NCBI RefSeq assembly: GCF_011772445.1
Contig: NZ_WVZN01000026.1
Span: 1 to 58,937, forward strand
DNA length: 58,937 nucleotides
DNA from: Hydrogenophaga sp.
GTDB taxonomy: Bacteria > Pseudomonadota > Gammaproteobacteria > Burkholderiales > Burkholderiaceae_C
Direction of reading: 5' to 3'
Part shown: piece after piece, positions 26,204 through 34,435 of the stretch
Layout: every line of letters begins with the position of its first letter
Position numbering within the stretch: the stretch's first letter is position 1
The notes under the pieces: generated by a model
The model's input: the letters and a program-made list of their open reading frames with translations, nothing else
What the model was told of the DNA's origin: nothing
Databases searched by the model: none
Position numbers and translations under genes: made by a program

Positions 26204-26611
26204 ATGTTCCGCCCCCTCACCCTCGATCACCTCGTCCTGCGCGTCGTCGATCTCGATCGCATGCAGCGCTTCTATTGCGACGTGCTGGGCTGCACGGTCG
26301 AGCGGCGGCAAGCGGGTATCGGCCTGCTGCAACTGCGCGCGGGCAACGCGCTGATCGACCTGGTGCCGGTGAGTGGCCCGCTGGGACGCGCGGGTGGCGC
26401 ACCGCCCGGCCGTGAGGGGCGCAACCTCGACCACTTCTGCCTGCGCGTGGAACCCTTCGACGAGGTGCTGATCCGCGCGCAACTGGCCCGCCACGGCGTG
26501 GAGGCCGGGCCCGTGGAGCAGCGCTACGGCGCCGAAGGCGAGGGGCCGTCGATCTACCTGGATGATCCGGAGGGCAACGTGGTGGAGCTCAAGGGGCCGC
26601 CGCGCGCGTGA
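26204..26611 (+). CDS. VOC / glyoxalase-family protein
   Basis: 135 aa single vicinal-oxygen-chelate unit (two beta-alpha-beta-beta-beta modules). Likely metal ligands are His9 (TLDHLVLRV), His near 77 (NLDHFCLRV) and the terminal Glu in GNVVELKG; D-P-E-G-N is the usual turn before the last strand. Substrate not deducible. AGGAGG at 26194-26199 supports the start. It is on the opposite strand to the unknown gene before it and followed by an acyltransferase. Confidence 0.88.
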   Translation: MFRPLTLDHLVLRVVDLDRMQRFYCDVLGCTVERRQAGIGLLQLRAGNALIDLVPVSGPLGRAGGAPPGREGRNLDHFCLRVEPFDEVLIRAQLARHGVEAGPVEQRYGAEGEGPSIYLDDPEGNVVELKGPPRA

Positions 26612-26726
26612 GGTATTTCACGATCGACGGCGGCGTGTCCCCTTCCCTGGGGGCGACGCGCCTGCCGCCGCCGGGCGAATGCTGATGCAATCGCGCCCAT
26701 TGTTTGACGGACGCGATCGGGACCCC

Positions 26727-27845
26727 ATGCCTTGGTTGAGCCAGTACTTCGAGCTGTCGCGCGGCAGCGCCCACAACGTGCGGCCCATGGAAGGCCTGCG
26801 TGGCTTCGCCGTCTTCCTGGTGTTCCTGGTGCACTACGCCACGCTGGTCGAGCACTGGCTGGACACCGACGCCGCGGTGCTGCACCTGGCAGAGGCCCTG
26901 CACACCGTGGGGAACACCGGGGTCGACCTGTTCTTCGTGCTCAGCGGCTACCTCATCTACGGCTCGTTGATCGCGCGGCGCCAGCCCTTCGCGCGCTTCA
27001 TGGCGCGGCGCATCGAGCGCCTGTACCCGGCTTTCACGGTGGTGTTCGTGCTCTACGTGGCGCTGTCCTTCCTGTTCCCGGCCGAGAGCAAGATCCCGCC
27101 GGGCACCGGTGAGGCGCTGATCTATCTGCTGCAGAACTTCCTGCTGCTGCCCGGGCTGTTCCCCATCGAGCCCATGATCACCGTGGCCTGGTCGCTCAGT
27201 TACGAGCTCTTCTACTACCTGGTGATTCCGCTGGTGATCGGCGCCCTGGGCCTGCGCGAGCGCAGCGCGGCCTGGCGCGCCGTGTTCTTCGCCGGCGCCG
27301 GTGTGGCCCTGCTGGCCTGGTGTGCCCTGGCCGGCGGCCACGTGCGGCTGGCCCTGTTCATCGCGGGCATCCTGCTGCACGAGGCCATGAACGCGCCGCG
27401 CGTGCCCACGCCCTCGGCGGCGGTGGGCGGGCTTGCCCTGGCGGCGGGCCTGCTGGGCACCCTGCTGCCCTGGGAGGGCCCGATGGGCGCCTCGTTCAGC
27501 ACCCTGATGCTGTGCCTGAGCTTCTTCCTGGTGTGCCTGGCCTGCTTCCGGGCACCGCTGGGTCCGCTGGCGCGCCTGTTCTCCTGGGCGCCGATGCGCT
27601 GGCTGGGCAACATGAGCTACTCGTACTACCTGATCCACGGGCTCGCGCTGAAGGCCGCGTTCCTGGCGATGTCGGTGCTGATCCCACGCGCGGCGTTCGA
27701 CTCGTGGTTCTTCTGGGCCCTGATGCCGATGATGTTCGCCATCACCCTGGTGCCGTCGGCCGCGCTGTTCCTGGCGGTGGAACGGCCGTTCTCGCTGGCG
27801 CGCGAAACGGCCAGGCCGCGCGAAGCGGTGGCTTCGACGCTCTGA
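26727..27845 (+). CDS. Membrane acyltransferase, OafA/YrhL (acyltransferase 3) family
   Basis: 372 aa from the ATG at 26727; the upstream ATG at 26679 would add 16 residues and is also possible. The N-terminus has RPMEGLRGFAVFLVFLVHY, the family's R-x-x-x-GLRG-H-type catalytic region. About ten hydrophobic helices fill the rest, with SGYLIYGSLIARRQPFARFMARRIERLYP after the second helix, another hallmark. Such enzymes O-acylate cell-surface polysaccharides or lipids; the substrate here is unknown. It ends 21 bases before the convergent flgN stop. Confidence 0.88.
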   Translation: MPWLSQYFELSRGSAHNVRPMEGLRGFAVFLVFLVHYATLVEHWLDTDAAVLHLAEALHTVGNTGVDLFFVLSGYLIYGSLIARRQPFARFMARRIERLYPAFTVVFVLYVALSFLFPAESKIPPGTGEALIYLLQNFLLLPGLFPIEPMITVAWSLSYELFYYLVIPLVIGALGLRERSAAWRAVFFAGAGVALLAWCALAGGHVRLALFIAGILLHEAMNAPRVPTPSAAVGGLALAAGLLGTLLPWEGPMGASFSTLMLCLSFFLVCLACFRAPLGPLARLFSWAPMRWLGNMSYSYYLIHGLALKAAFLAMSVLIPRAAFDSWFFWALMPMMFAITLVPSAALFLAVERPFSLARETARPREAVASTL

Positions 27846-27866
27846 GGGCGAAAGGGGGGGACGGGT

Positions 27867-28208
27867 TCAGGCGCCCGCGTAGCGGCGCGCGCCCGGCTTG
27901 CCCAGGCCTTGGTAGGTGGGCTTTTGCAGGTGGTCGGGCAAGAGGCTGCCCAGGGCGCGCTCGTTGAGCGCGGCGGCGCGCAGCGTGGCGGCGCGCAGTT
28001 GGGTGAAGCGCTGGGCGGCCGCGTGCAGATCCTGCGTGTGGCCGTGTTTCAGTTCGAGGGCGCGCGGGGCCTGCTGCAGCGCGGCCTGCACCGCGCCGCT
28101 GGCCAGTTCCGCGCCCGGGGCGTCGCCCTGCAGCAGCGCGCGCTCCAGGGCGTCGAGCCGCTCGTGCAGCAGCGCGATCCAGGGGTGCGGGACGCGGGCC
28201 TCGCTCAT
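27867..28208 (-). CDS. flgN: Flagella synthesis chaperone FlgN
   Basis: 113 aa helical protein, the export chaperone for FlgK and FlgL. It has the FlgN-type pattern: a first helix LLHERLDALERALLQGD, then a hydrophobic/charged C-terminal helix, with YQGLGKPG near the end. It lies 5 bases after flgM on the same strand, the canonical flgA-flgM-flgN order. Sequence conservation of this family is low, so the call leans on context. Confidence 0.85.
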   Translation of the reverse strand: MSEARVPHPWIALLHERLDALERALLQGDAPGAELASGAVQAALQQAPRALELKHGHTQDLHAAAQRFTQLRAATLRAAALNERALGSLLPDHLQKPTYQGLGKPGARRYAGA

Positions 28209-28213
28209 GGGCT

Positions 28214-28519
28214 TCAGCCGCGGCCGGCGTTGAGCATCTCGGCCGCGTTGGCCAGGAGCTTGTCGGCGATGGCTTCCGGGTTGACCTGGAAGCTGCCGTC
28301 CTCGATGGACTTCTTCACGGCGGCCACTTTCTCGGCGTTGAACACCGCGCTGTCCGAGGCACCGCCCACGGCCGCGGCCGAGGACAGGGTCACGGTCACG
28401 CCGGGCTGCGGCGCGCCGGAGGCGGGCTTGGCCACGGCCTCGCCCTGGGCGACGGGCGCCTTGGCGGGGCCACCGGCCACCGAGCCGATGTAGGAATCCG
28501 TTGACGAATCGACTTTCAT
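28214..28519 (-). CDS. flgM: Anti-sigma-28 factor FlgM
   Basis: Holds FliA inactive until the hook is finished and FlgM is exported. 101 aa, MKVDSSTDSYIG..., disordered Ala/Gly/Pro-rich N-terminal half and the conserved FlgM C-terminus (VAAVKKSIEDGSFQVNPEAIADKLL, in parts). A GGAG ribosome site lies before this ATG; an ATG four codons upstream is less well placed. A sigma-28 promoter is visible upstream, giving feedback by FliA. Confidence 0.95.
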   Translation of the reverse strand: MKVDSSTDSYIGSVAGGPAKAPVAQGEAVAKPASGAPQPGVTVTLSSAAAVGGASDSAVFNAEKVAAVKKSIEDGSFQVNPEAIADKLLANAAEMLNAGRG

Positions 28520-28559
28520 GTCACGCTCCAAACCCTGATGGCAGGGTCCTGTGCACGTT

Positions 28560-28587
28560 GTATCGACCTTGATCCCTGGAACTTTAG
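28560..28587 (-). promoter_or_regulatory. Sigma-28 promoter of flgMN
   Basis: Minus strand TAAAG, 14-base spacer, GTCGATAC, a near-consensus FliA site, 41 bases upstream of the flgM ATG and downstream of the flgA stop. It allows flgMN to be transcribed apart from flgA. Confidence 0.8.
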
Positions 28588-28631
28588 TGTTTTGAGGCGG
28601 TTTTTCTGCCGTTCATCGGTCAAGGCGCCCG

Positions 28632-29357
28632 TCAGAGGGGCACCTCCACCACCTGATCGGCCCGCACCTGGCCGCTGACCACCTTGCCGCTGGGCAGGCG
28701 CACCCGGGCGCTCTGGCCCACCAGGCCGGCGTTGAGCGCCTGGCCGATGACCGTGATCGCAAAACCCGGACCGCCCGCGCTCACCTTCACCGGCGTGCCG
28801 GCTTCGAAGGCCTGCGGCGGACGCACCATGTTCTCGCGGATGACCTGGCCCGGCGTGAGCGCGTACGCCGCCTGCTGGCCGACCCAGCGCTCGGGCAGGG
28901 CCAGCACCATCGACGGGTGGGCCGCCCAGTCCACTTCGGCGCGCTCGGCGTGTTCTTGAGTGAGGGTCTCGCCGGATTGCACCGGTGACTTGAGCACCCA
29001 GGCCGGCCCGAAGGCCTGCACCGTGACGGGGAGGTAGACGGCCCAGCGCGTGGGACCGTCGACGCAGCGCAGGCCGACCCGGCTGCGGCCCCAGAGTCGA
29101 CCGTTGGGCGGCAGGAAAGGTTCGATGGCCTTGCACGGCGCCAGTCGCAGGCGGTTGTCCAGCGAGCCCATCACCACCTCGGCGCGCAGCGGCATGCCCG
29201 CCTGCTCGGCCAGGGCCTGATCCACGGCCGGTTGCAGGAAATCGCGCGCGAGCTTTTCCAGGCCGCTGTTGTCGTTCGCGCGTGCGCTCGCGACCGCGCC
29301 CAGCAGCGCGAGGCCGAAGGCGACGGTGAGCAGCAGACGAAGGGCGGGGCGGTTCAT
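28632..29357 (-). CDS. flgA: P-ring assembly chaperone FlgA
   Basis: Periplasmic chaperone for FlgI P-ring assembly. 241 aa from MNRPALRLLL. Sec signal peptide of about 27 residues ends in ARA. SAF-domain region with VLKSPVQSGETLTQEHAE (about 140-160) and the C-terminal ChapFlgA part (GTPVKVSAGGPGFAITVIGQALNAG in pieces, ending in QVVEVPL). A GGAG ribosome site supports the start. Divergent from flgB with a 191-base gap. Confidence 0.95.
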   Translation of the reverse strand: MNRPALRLLLTVAFGLALLGAVASARANDNSGLEKLARDFLQPAVDQALAEQAGMPLRAEVVMGSLDNRLRLAPCKAIEPFLPPNGRLWGRSRVGLRCVDGPTRWAVYLPVTVQAFGPAWVLKSPVQSGETLTQEHAERAEVDWAAHPSMVLALPERWVGQQAAYALTPGQVIRENMVRPPQAFEAGTPVKVSAGGPGFAITVIGQALNAGLVGQSARVRLPSGKVVSGQVRADQVVEVPL

Positions 29358-29441
29358 GGCGGACTCCGGTGGCAGGTTCACGGCGACCACTGTAGGCCGC
29401 CCGGTGGGCGGGCTAAGCCGCGAAATGCCCGCCTCGGCTGC

Positions 29442-29484
29442 CGCTGTTCCGCGCTTATCCCTCCCTCAAGTCTTTTGACAATCC
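29442..29484 (+). promoter_or_regulatory. Conserved bipartite motif upstream of flgB (candidate class II control site)
   Basis: CGCTGTTCC, 10 bases, CTCCCTCAAG, then TTTTGACAATCC. The same elements with the same 10-base gap occur upstream of flgF at 33581-33623. The location in the flgA/flgB divergent region suggests an FlhDC- or promoter-related site; this is inference. Confidence 0.5.
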
Positions 29485-29548
29485 GTCCACGCCCCGGTCC
29501 GGGCATGTTCCCGGGCCGGCCACGACAACCGCACGCCAGGGGGTGCGC

Positions 29549-29947
29549 ATGCTCGAACAGATGACCGGCCGGCTGGATTTCCACGCCCAGGCGCTCACGC
29601 TGCGCTCGCAGCGCCAGCAGGTGCTGGCCAGCAACATCGCCAACGCCGACACGCCGGGCTACAAGGCGCGCGACTTCGATTTCGCCGCCGCGCTCAAGAG
29701 CGCCAGCGGCAGCGCCACGGGCCAGGCCGTCACCACCGACGCGCGCCATTTCCGCAGCGTCGGCGCACACGCGGGCGACCCCAGGCTCGCCTACACGGTG
29801 CAGACCCAGCCTTCGCAGGACGGCAACTCGGTCGACCTCGACCGCGAGCGCGCCAACTTCGTGGACAACACCATCCGCTACGAATCCACGCTGCGCTTCA
29901 TCAACGGCCACGTCAAAACCATGCTGTCCGCGATCACCGGGCAATAA
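29549..29947 (+). CDS. flgB: Flagellar proximal rod protein FlgB
   Basis: Proximal rod subunit. 132 aa, MLEQMTGRLDFHAQALTLRSQRQQVLASNIANADTPGYKARDFDF in pieces: the N-terminal ASNIANADTPGYKARD rod signature is intact, and the C-terminal helix RYESTLRFINGHVKTMLSAITG is normal. A G-rich ribosome site (AGGGGG) ends 5 bases before this ATG; a GTG two codons upstream is the alternative. First gene of the flgBCDE run, flgC 11 bases later. Confidence 0.96.
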   Translation: MLEQMTGRLDFHAQALTLRSQRQQVLASNIANADTPGYKARDFDFAAALKSASGSATGQAVTTDARHFRSVGAHAGDPRLAYTVQTQPSQDGNSVDLDRERANFVDNTIRYESTLRFINGHVKTMLSAITGQ

Positions 29948-29958
29948 GGAACTCCACG

Positions 29959-30363
29959 ATGTCGATGTTCAACATCTTCAACGTCTCGGGCAGCGCCATC
30001 AGCGCGCAACAGCAGCGCCTGAACGTGGTGGCCAGCAACCTGGCCAACGCCGACGCCGTGGCCGGGCCCGACGGCCAGGCCTACAAGTCGCGCCACATCC
30101 ACTTCCAGACCGTCGCCATGGGCGACGCCGGCAGCGCGGGCGTGAAGGTGCAGACCATCACCGAAAGCGACGCGCCCGGGCGCCGCGTGCACGACCCGCT
30201 GCACCCCAGCGCCGACGCCGAGGGTTACGTGACGCACTCCAACGTCAACCCGGTGGAGGAGATGGTCAACATGATTTCGGCCTCGCGTTCGTACCAGAAC
30301 AACGTCGAGGTCATGAACACCGCCAAGAACCTGCTGCAGAAAACGCTGCAGATGGGCCAGTGA
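29959..30363 (+). CDS. flgC: Flagellar rod protein FlgC
   Basis: Proximal rod subunit, 134 aa. It has the N-terminal SGSAISAQQQRLNVVASNLANADA helix, the central DPLHPSADAEGYV rod motif and the C-terminal NVNPVEEMVNMISASRSYQNNVEVMNTAK motif shared by axial proteins. An AGGAA ribosome site lies before the ATG. It is tightly spaced between flgB and flgD. Confidence 0.97.
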   Translation: MSMFNIFNVSGSAISAQQQRLNVVASNLANADAVAGPDGQAYKSRHIHFQTVAMGDAGSAGVKVQTITESDAPGRRVHDPLHPSADAEGYVTHSNVNPVEEMVNMISASRSYQNNVEVMNTAKNLLQKTLQMGQ

Positions 30364-30385
30364 TTCCGTTCAAGGACGCCTCGCC

Positions 30386-31048
30386 ATGATGTTCTCCAAC
30401 CCCTTCGACCTCTCCGCCCTCGGCAACACGCCGGGCGCGTCCACCAAGTCGGGCACCACCGCCACCGGCGCCGAGGCCACGCAGGACCGGTTCCTCAAGC
30501 TGCTCGTCGCGCAGCTGAACAACCAGGACCCGATGAACCCGATGGACAACGCGCAGATGACGACGCAGATGACGCAGATCAACACGGTCGCGGGCATCGA
30601 GTCGCTCAACACCACGCTCAAGGGCATGGCCACGCAGTTCACGGCCATGCAGAACCTGCAGGGACTGTCCCTCATCGGCCGCGAGGCCCTCGTGGAGGGC
30701 AAGACCTTCGGCTTCGACGGCACCGTCGGCAAGGCCGCGTTCCGCATCGACTCGCCCGCCGACAGCGTGCAGGTCGACGTGCTCGACAAGGCCGGCCAGG
30801 TGATCGACACCCTGGACTTCGGCGCGCTCACCGCGGGCCAGCACTCCTTCAACTGGGACGGCAGCGAGTTCAACCCCAACGACGTGGCCAGCTACCGCGT
30901 GCGCGCCTCCAACGGCGGCACGCCCGTGGGCTCGTTCATGTACAGCCGCCTCACGGTGACCTCCGTCGGCATGAAGGACGGCCAGATGCAACTGCAGCTG
31001 CAGAACGGCAGCACGGTCGGCTACGACAAGATCACCACGTTCATGTAA
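30386..31048 (+). CDS. flgD: Hook capping/scaffolding protein FlgD
   Basis: Temporary cap for hook assembly. 220 aa, starting MMFSNPFDLSALG (the second ATG, 30389, is equally possible). The conserved FLKLLVAQLNNQDPMNPMDNAQMTTQMTQI segment spans about residues 36-65, followed by FlgD Ig-like and Tudor-like C-terminal beta domains ending in GYDKITTFM. flgE begins 37 bases downstream. Confidence 0.97.
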   Translation: MMFSNPFDLSALGNTPGASTKSGTTATGAEATQDRFLKLLVAQLNNQDPMNPMDNAQMTTQMTQINTVAGIESLNTTLKGMATQFTAMQNLQGLSLIGREALVEGKTFGFDGTVGKAAFRIDSPADSVQVDVLDKAGQVIDTLDFGALTAGQHSFNWDGSEFNPNDVASYRVRASNGGTPVGSFMYSRLTVTSVGMKDGQMQLQLQNGSTVGYDKITTFM

Positions 31049-31085
31049 TCCCCCTTCCCCGCAGCAAGGACGCAAGGACAACACC

Positions 31086-32300
31086 ATGGCATTCCAGCAA
31101 GGACTCTCCGGCCTGAACAGCGCGAGCAAGAACCTCGACGTCATCGGCCACAACATCGCCAACGGCAACACGGTGGGCATGAAGTCCTCGCGCGCCGAGT
31201 TCGCCGAGGTCTACGCCAGCTCGGTCAACGCGGCGGGCGGCGTGAACATGGGCATCGGCGTGTCGGTCGCGGCCGTCACGCAGAGCTTCACCCAGGGCAA
31301 CATCACCATCACCGGCAACGACCTGGACGTGGCCATCAACGGCGCCGGCTTCTTCGAACTCACCATGCCCAACGGCAGCACGGCCTACAGCCGCGCCGGC
31401 ATGTTCAAGCTCAACGACCAGGGTCAGATCGTCAACCACCAGGGGGCGCAGCTGATGGGCTACCCCACGGACCCCGAGGGCAACCGCCTGAGCTTCGACA
31501 CGGTGCCCCTGACGCTGCCCACCAGCGCGCCCATTCCCGCGCAGCGCACCACCAACGTCACCGCCGAGTTCAACCTGGACGCGCGCGCCCCGGTGTGGAA
31601 CTCCGTGACGCCGCCCACGCCGCTGTCCACCTACGGCACCTCCTTCGTCGCCTTCGACGACCAGGGCCTGGAAATCCCCGTGTCCATGGCCTTCCGCAAG
31701 GTGGGCAACAACACCTGGGAGGTGTACACCGGCGTGAACGGCGCCGATCCGGCCCTGTCCACGCCCTTCACGCTGACCTTCAACGACGATGGCTCGCTGG
31801 ACCCCGCCTCGGTGATTCCGCCGCTCACGGTGGCCTCGCCGAACGACCCGGCGCTCACCTTCCCGATCACCCTCGACTTCGTCAACATCACGCAGACCGG
31901 CACCGCCTTCGGCGTGACCGAGCTGGACCCCGACGGCTACCGCCCGGGCCAGTTCCTGGGCCTGAAGATCGGCGAGAACGGCGTCATCACCGGCCAGTAC
32001 TCCAACGGTGAAACGCGCGCGGCCGGCCAGATCGCGCTGGTGAACTTCCGCAACGCGCAGGGCCTGCAGCCCACGGGCGGCGGCAACTGGACGGCCACCT
32101 ACGCCTCCGGCGACCCGCTGCGCGGCGAGCCCGGCACCGGCAACTTCGGCGCGCTGCGCGCCGGCGCCACGGAAGATTCCAACGTCGACATCACCGCCGA
32201 GCTGGTGAACATGATGACCGCGCAGCGCGCCTACCAGGCCAACGCGCAGACCATCAAGACGCAGGACCAGGTGCTGAGCACGCTGCTGAACATGCGTTGA
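31086..32300 (+). CDS. flgE: Flagellar hook protein FlgE
   Basis: Structural hook subunit, 404 aa. The N-terminal signature FQQGLSGLNSASKNLDVIGHNIANGNTVGMK, the beta-rich D1/D2 middle, and the C-terminal SNVDITAELVNMMTAQRAYQANAQTIKTQDQVL motif are all present. Typical length for a betaproteobacterial FlgE. The expected next gene, flgF, is separated by 1.38 kb containing an unrelated gene. Confidence 0.98.
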   Translation: MAFQQGLSGLNSASKNLDVIGHNIANGNTVGMKSSRAEFAEVYASSVNAAGGVNMGIGVSVAAVTQSFTQGNITITGNDLDVAINGAGFFELTMPNGSTAYSRAGMFKLNDQGQIVNHQGAQLMGYPTDPEGNRLSFDTVPLTLPTSAPIPAQRTTNVTAEFNLDARAPVWNSVTPPTPLSTYGTSFVAFDDQGLEIPVSMAFRKVGNNTWEVYTGVNGADPALSTPFTLTFNDDGSLDPASVIPPLTVASPNDPALTFPITLDFVNITQTGTAFGVTELDPDGYRPGQFLGLKIGENGVITGQYSNGETRAAGQIALVNFRNAQGLQPTGGGNWTATYASGDPLRGEPGTGNFGALRAGATEDSNVDITAELVNMMTAQRAYQANAQTIKTQDQVLSTLLNMR

Positions 32301-32454
32301 GCGCCTGCTGATCGGAGGCGAAAGCGGTATCACCATGGCCTTGGGCGAGGCAATGCCGCATTCGCAGTAGCGGTTGGTCTCCGGCAACAGGACGAGTGCG
32401 CACCGTGCGCGGCGTGGCTAGCATGGCCGGCCCCGCCACTGCGCCCATCGCCCC

Positions 32455-33522
32455 ATGACCGACACCACACCCGCCTCGTTTCTCTCCGACGTCGAGCTCT
32501 CGTTCCCGCCCGCCGAGCGCCTGGGCGCCAAGGTCGAGTACTTCCACTTCCTGCCGCACGAGAAGTCGTACACGGTCAACGTGTACTTCATCCGCCAGGC
32601 GCCCGATGCCGCCACCATCGATCGCGTGATGCGCGAGTGCCTCGCGCTGGCGGCCGCCCACGATGGCCGCTTCATGATCAGCGGGGGTGTCTACCTGGCG
32701 TCGGGCGATGACATCGACGTGCACGAACGCACGGAGCTGCTGCCCTGGGGCAAGGACCGCTTCCTGTGCTTCGACCCGACGCTGCGCCAGATCGGGGTGC
32801 GCCGCTACGGCAAGAAGCACTTCGAGGACAAGCAGGCGATCACCGAGGTCGGCACCATCGGCACCGGCGACAAGGTGGACTATCCCGGCCGCCCGGTCAA
32901 CCCGGTGTACGAGGGCGAGGACATGGACGAAGAAGTCGACGACGCCACGGACACGCAGCGCGCCATGGTCAGCGAATGGCTCTGGTACGGCTATTGCAGC
33001 CCCGAGAGCATCCACCGCTGGATCGACGAGAACCACGCCGCGGGCGATGGCTTCGACCTCGCGTGGATCAAGGCCTTCGCCGGGCGCGCGCTGGCCCGCA
33101 AGCGCGCCGCCGAGGCCGGTTGGCCACAGGTCACCGACGTCGATCGCCTCGATCAAGCCTTCACCAGCCTGCACGATCAAGGCATTTGCGCCGTGCAATG
33201 GGCCGGCAACACCATGGCCGAGGGCGAGCAGGCCGTCTGGGACGCGATCGACGACGCTTGCGAGGCCGGCGTGGCCGAAGACCACTACTGGGGTGTGTGC
33301 TTCTTCCACAGCCAGGACATGGACAGCGCGCTCCAGGGCGAGGGCCTGCGCATCGCCTTCAGCGGCGTCGAGACCGACGATGAGGCCCAGACCCTGCGCG
33401 TCGCGCAGTTGATCTGTCAGACCTTGCAGCAGCACGGCCTCAGGACCGACTGGAACGGCCGGGCCGACACCCGCATCGCGCTGCCCGCGCTGTGCTGGCA
33501 GAGCCGCACCCGTCAGGACTGA
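32455..33522 (+). CDS. Uncharacterised protein with DUF6891-like C-terminal half, inserted between flgE and flgF
   Basis: 355 aa, no signal peptide or membrane helix, acidic. Residues 1-140 contain FLCFDPTLRQIGVRRYGKKHFEDKQAI in pieces and look like a separate alpha/beta domain. Residues ~165-350 (MVSEWLWYGYCSPESIHRWIDE..., TDVDRLDQAFTSLHDQGICAVQWAG..., HYWGVCFFHSQDM) resemble the DUF6891 type; the domain name is from memory. No ribosome site is evident before the ATG. The 154-base leader contains no motif I trust. It has no obvious flagellar role and interrupts an otherwise contiguous flg operon. Confidence 0.75.
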   Translation: MTDTTPASFLSDVELSFPPAERLGAKVEYFHFLPHEKSYTVNVYFIRQAPDAATIDRVMRECLALAAAHDGRFMISGGVYLASGDDIDVHERTELLPWGKDRFLCFDPTLRQIGVRRYGKKHFEDKQAITEVGTIGTGDKVDYPGRPVNPVYEGEDMDEEVDDATDTQRAMVSEWLWYGYCSPESIHRWIDENHAAGDGFDLAWIKAFAGRALARKRAAEAGWPQVTDVDRLDQAFTSLHDQGICAVQWAGNTMAEGEQAVWDAIDDACEAGVAEDHYWGVCFFHSQDMDSALQGEGLRIAFSGVETDDEAQTLRVAQLICQTLQQHGLRTDWNGRADTRIALPALCWQSRTRQD

Positions 33523-33580
33523 GTCCTGCTGCGCCCCGTTCCCGGCGGCCCTGAAGCGGGGAATTGAACGGCGCGACCCC

Positions 33581-33623
33581 CGCTGTTCCGGGCATCGCGC
33601 TCCCTCAAGAATTTCCACAATCC
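33581..33623 (+). promoter_or_regulatory. Conserved bipartite motif upstream of flgF
   Basis: CGCTGTTCC (33581-33589), 10 bases, CTCCCTCAAG (33600-33609), then ATTTCCACAATCC. It mirrors the flgB site at 29442-29484. It shows that flgF-flgL has its own control region after the inserted gene. Confidence 0.5.
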
Positions 33624-33680
33624 TTTCCAAGCCCTCATGGCCAGCGCTGCTGGCGCGAGCGGCGAGCGAAAGGATTTGGG

Positions 33681-34418
33681 TTGGACCGCTTCATTTACAC
33701 CGCCATGACGGGCGCCAGCGCGGCGGCGCACCGCCAGCAGGTGCTGTCGAACAACCTGGCCAACGTCTCCACCACCGGCTTTCGCGCGGAGCTTTCCACG
33801 TTTCGCGCCGTGCCCATCCGCGGTGACGGCGCCAGCACGCGCGTGTTCGCGCTCGAAGCCACGGCCGGCCATTCCAGCCTGCCGGGGTCCATCCAGCAGA
33901 CCGGCCGCAACCTGGACATTGCCGCGCAGGGCGATGCCTGGTTCGCCGTGCAGGGCCTGGACGGCACCGAGGCCTACACGCGCGCGGGTGCGCTGCAGGT
34001 GAACGCCGACGGCACGCTGGTGAACGCCGCCGGCCTGCCCATGCTGGGCGACGGCGGCCCGATCGTGATTCCCGAAAACGCGCGCGTGGACATCGGTGCC
34101 GACGGCACCGTCAGCACGCGCGTGGGCAACGAGCCCGGCCAGGTGGCCGGCCGCCTGAAGATGGTCGTGCCCGACGCCGACAACCCGCTCGCGCGCGGCG
34201 ACGACGGCCTGTTCCGCGGGCCCGAGGGCAACCCCCTGCCCAACAGCGAGGTGGCGCGCCTGCACGATGGCGCGCTCGAAGGCTCCAACGTCAACCCGGT
34301 CGAGGCCATGGTCGGCATGATCGCCGCCTCGCGCCAGTTCGAGTACCAGATGCGCATGCTGCAGAACGGCGAGGGCAACGACCGCAGCGCCTCGCAGCTG
34401 CTCAGCGCCAACGGCTGA
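33681..34418 (+). CDS. flgF: Flagellar distal rod protein FlgF (TTG start)
   Basis: Distal rod subunit, 245 aa. The conserved family N-terminus is MDRFIYTAMTGASAA, encoded here with TTG as first codon; AAAGGA at 33669-33674 sits 6 bases before it, and a longer in-frame reading has no ribosome site. [17 protein letters not shown] follows, and the C-terminus has the axial motif SNVNPVEAMVGMIAASRQFEYQMRML. flgG follows after 17 bases. Confidence 0.95.
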   Translation: MDRFIYTAMTGASAAAHRQQVLSNNLANVSTTGFRAELSTFRAVPIRGDGASTRVFALEATAGHSSLPGSIQQTGRNLDIAAQGDAWFAVQGLDGTEAYTRAGALQVNADGTLVNAAGLPMLGDGGPIVIPENARVDIGADGTVSTRVGNEPGQVAGRLKMVVPDADNPLARGDDGLFRGPEGNPLPNSEVARLHDGALEGSNVNPVEAMVGMIAASRQFEYQMRMLQNGEGNDRSASQLLSANG

Positions 34419-34435
34419 TCTGAAAGGACAACGCC

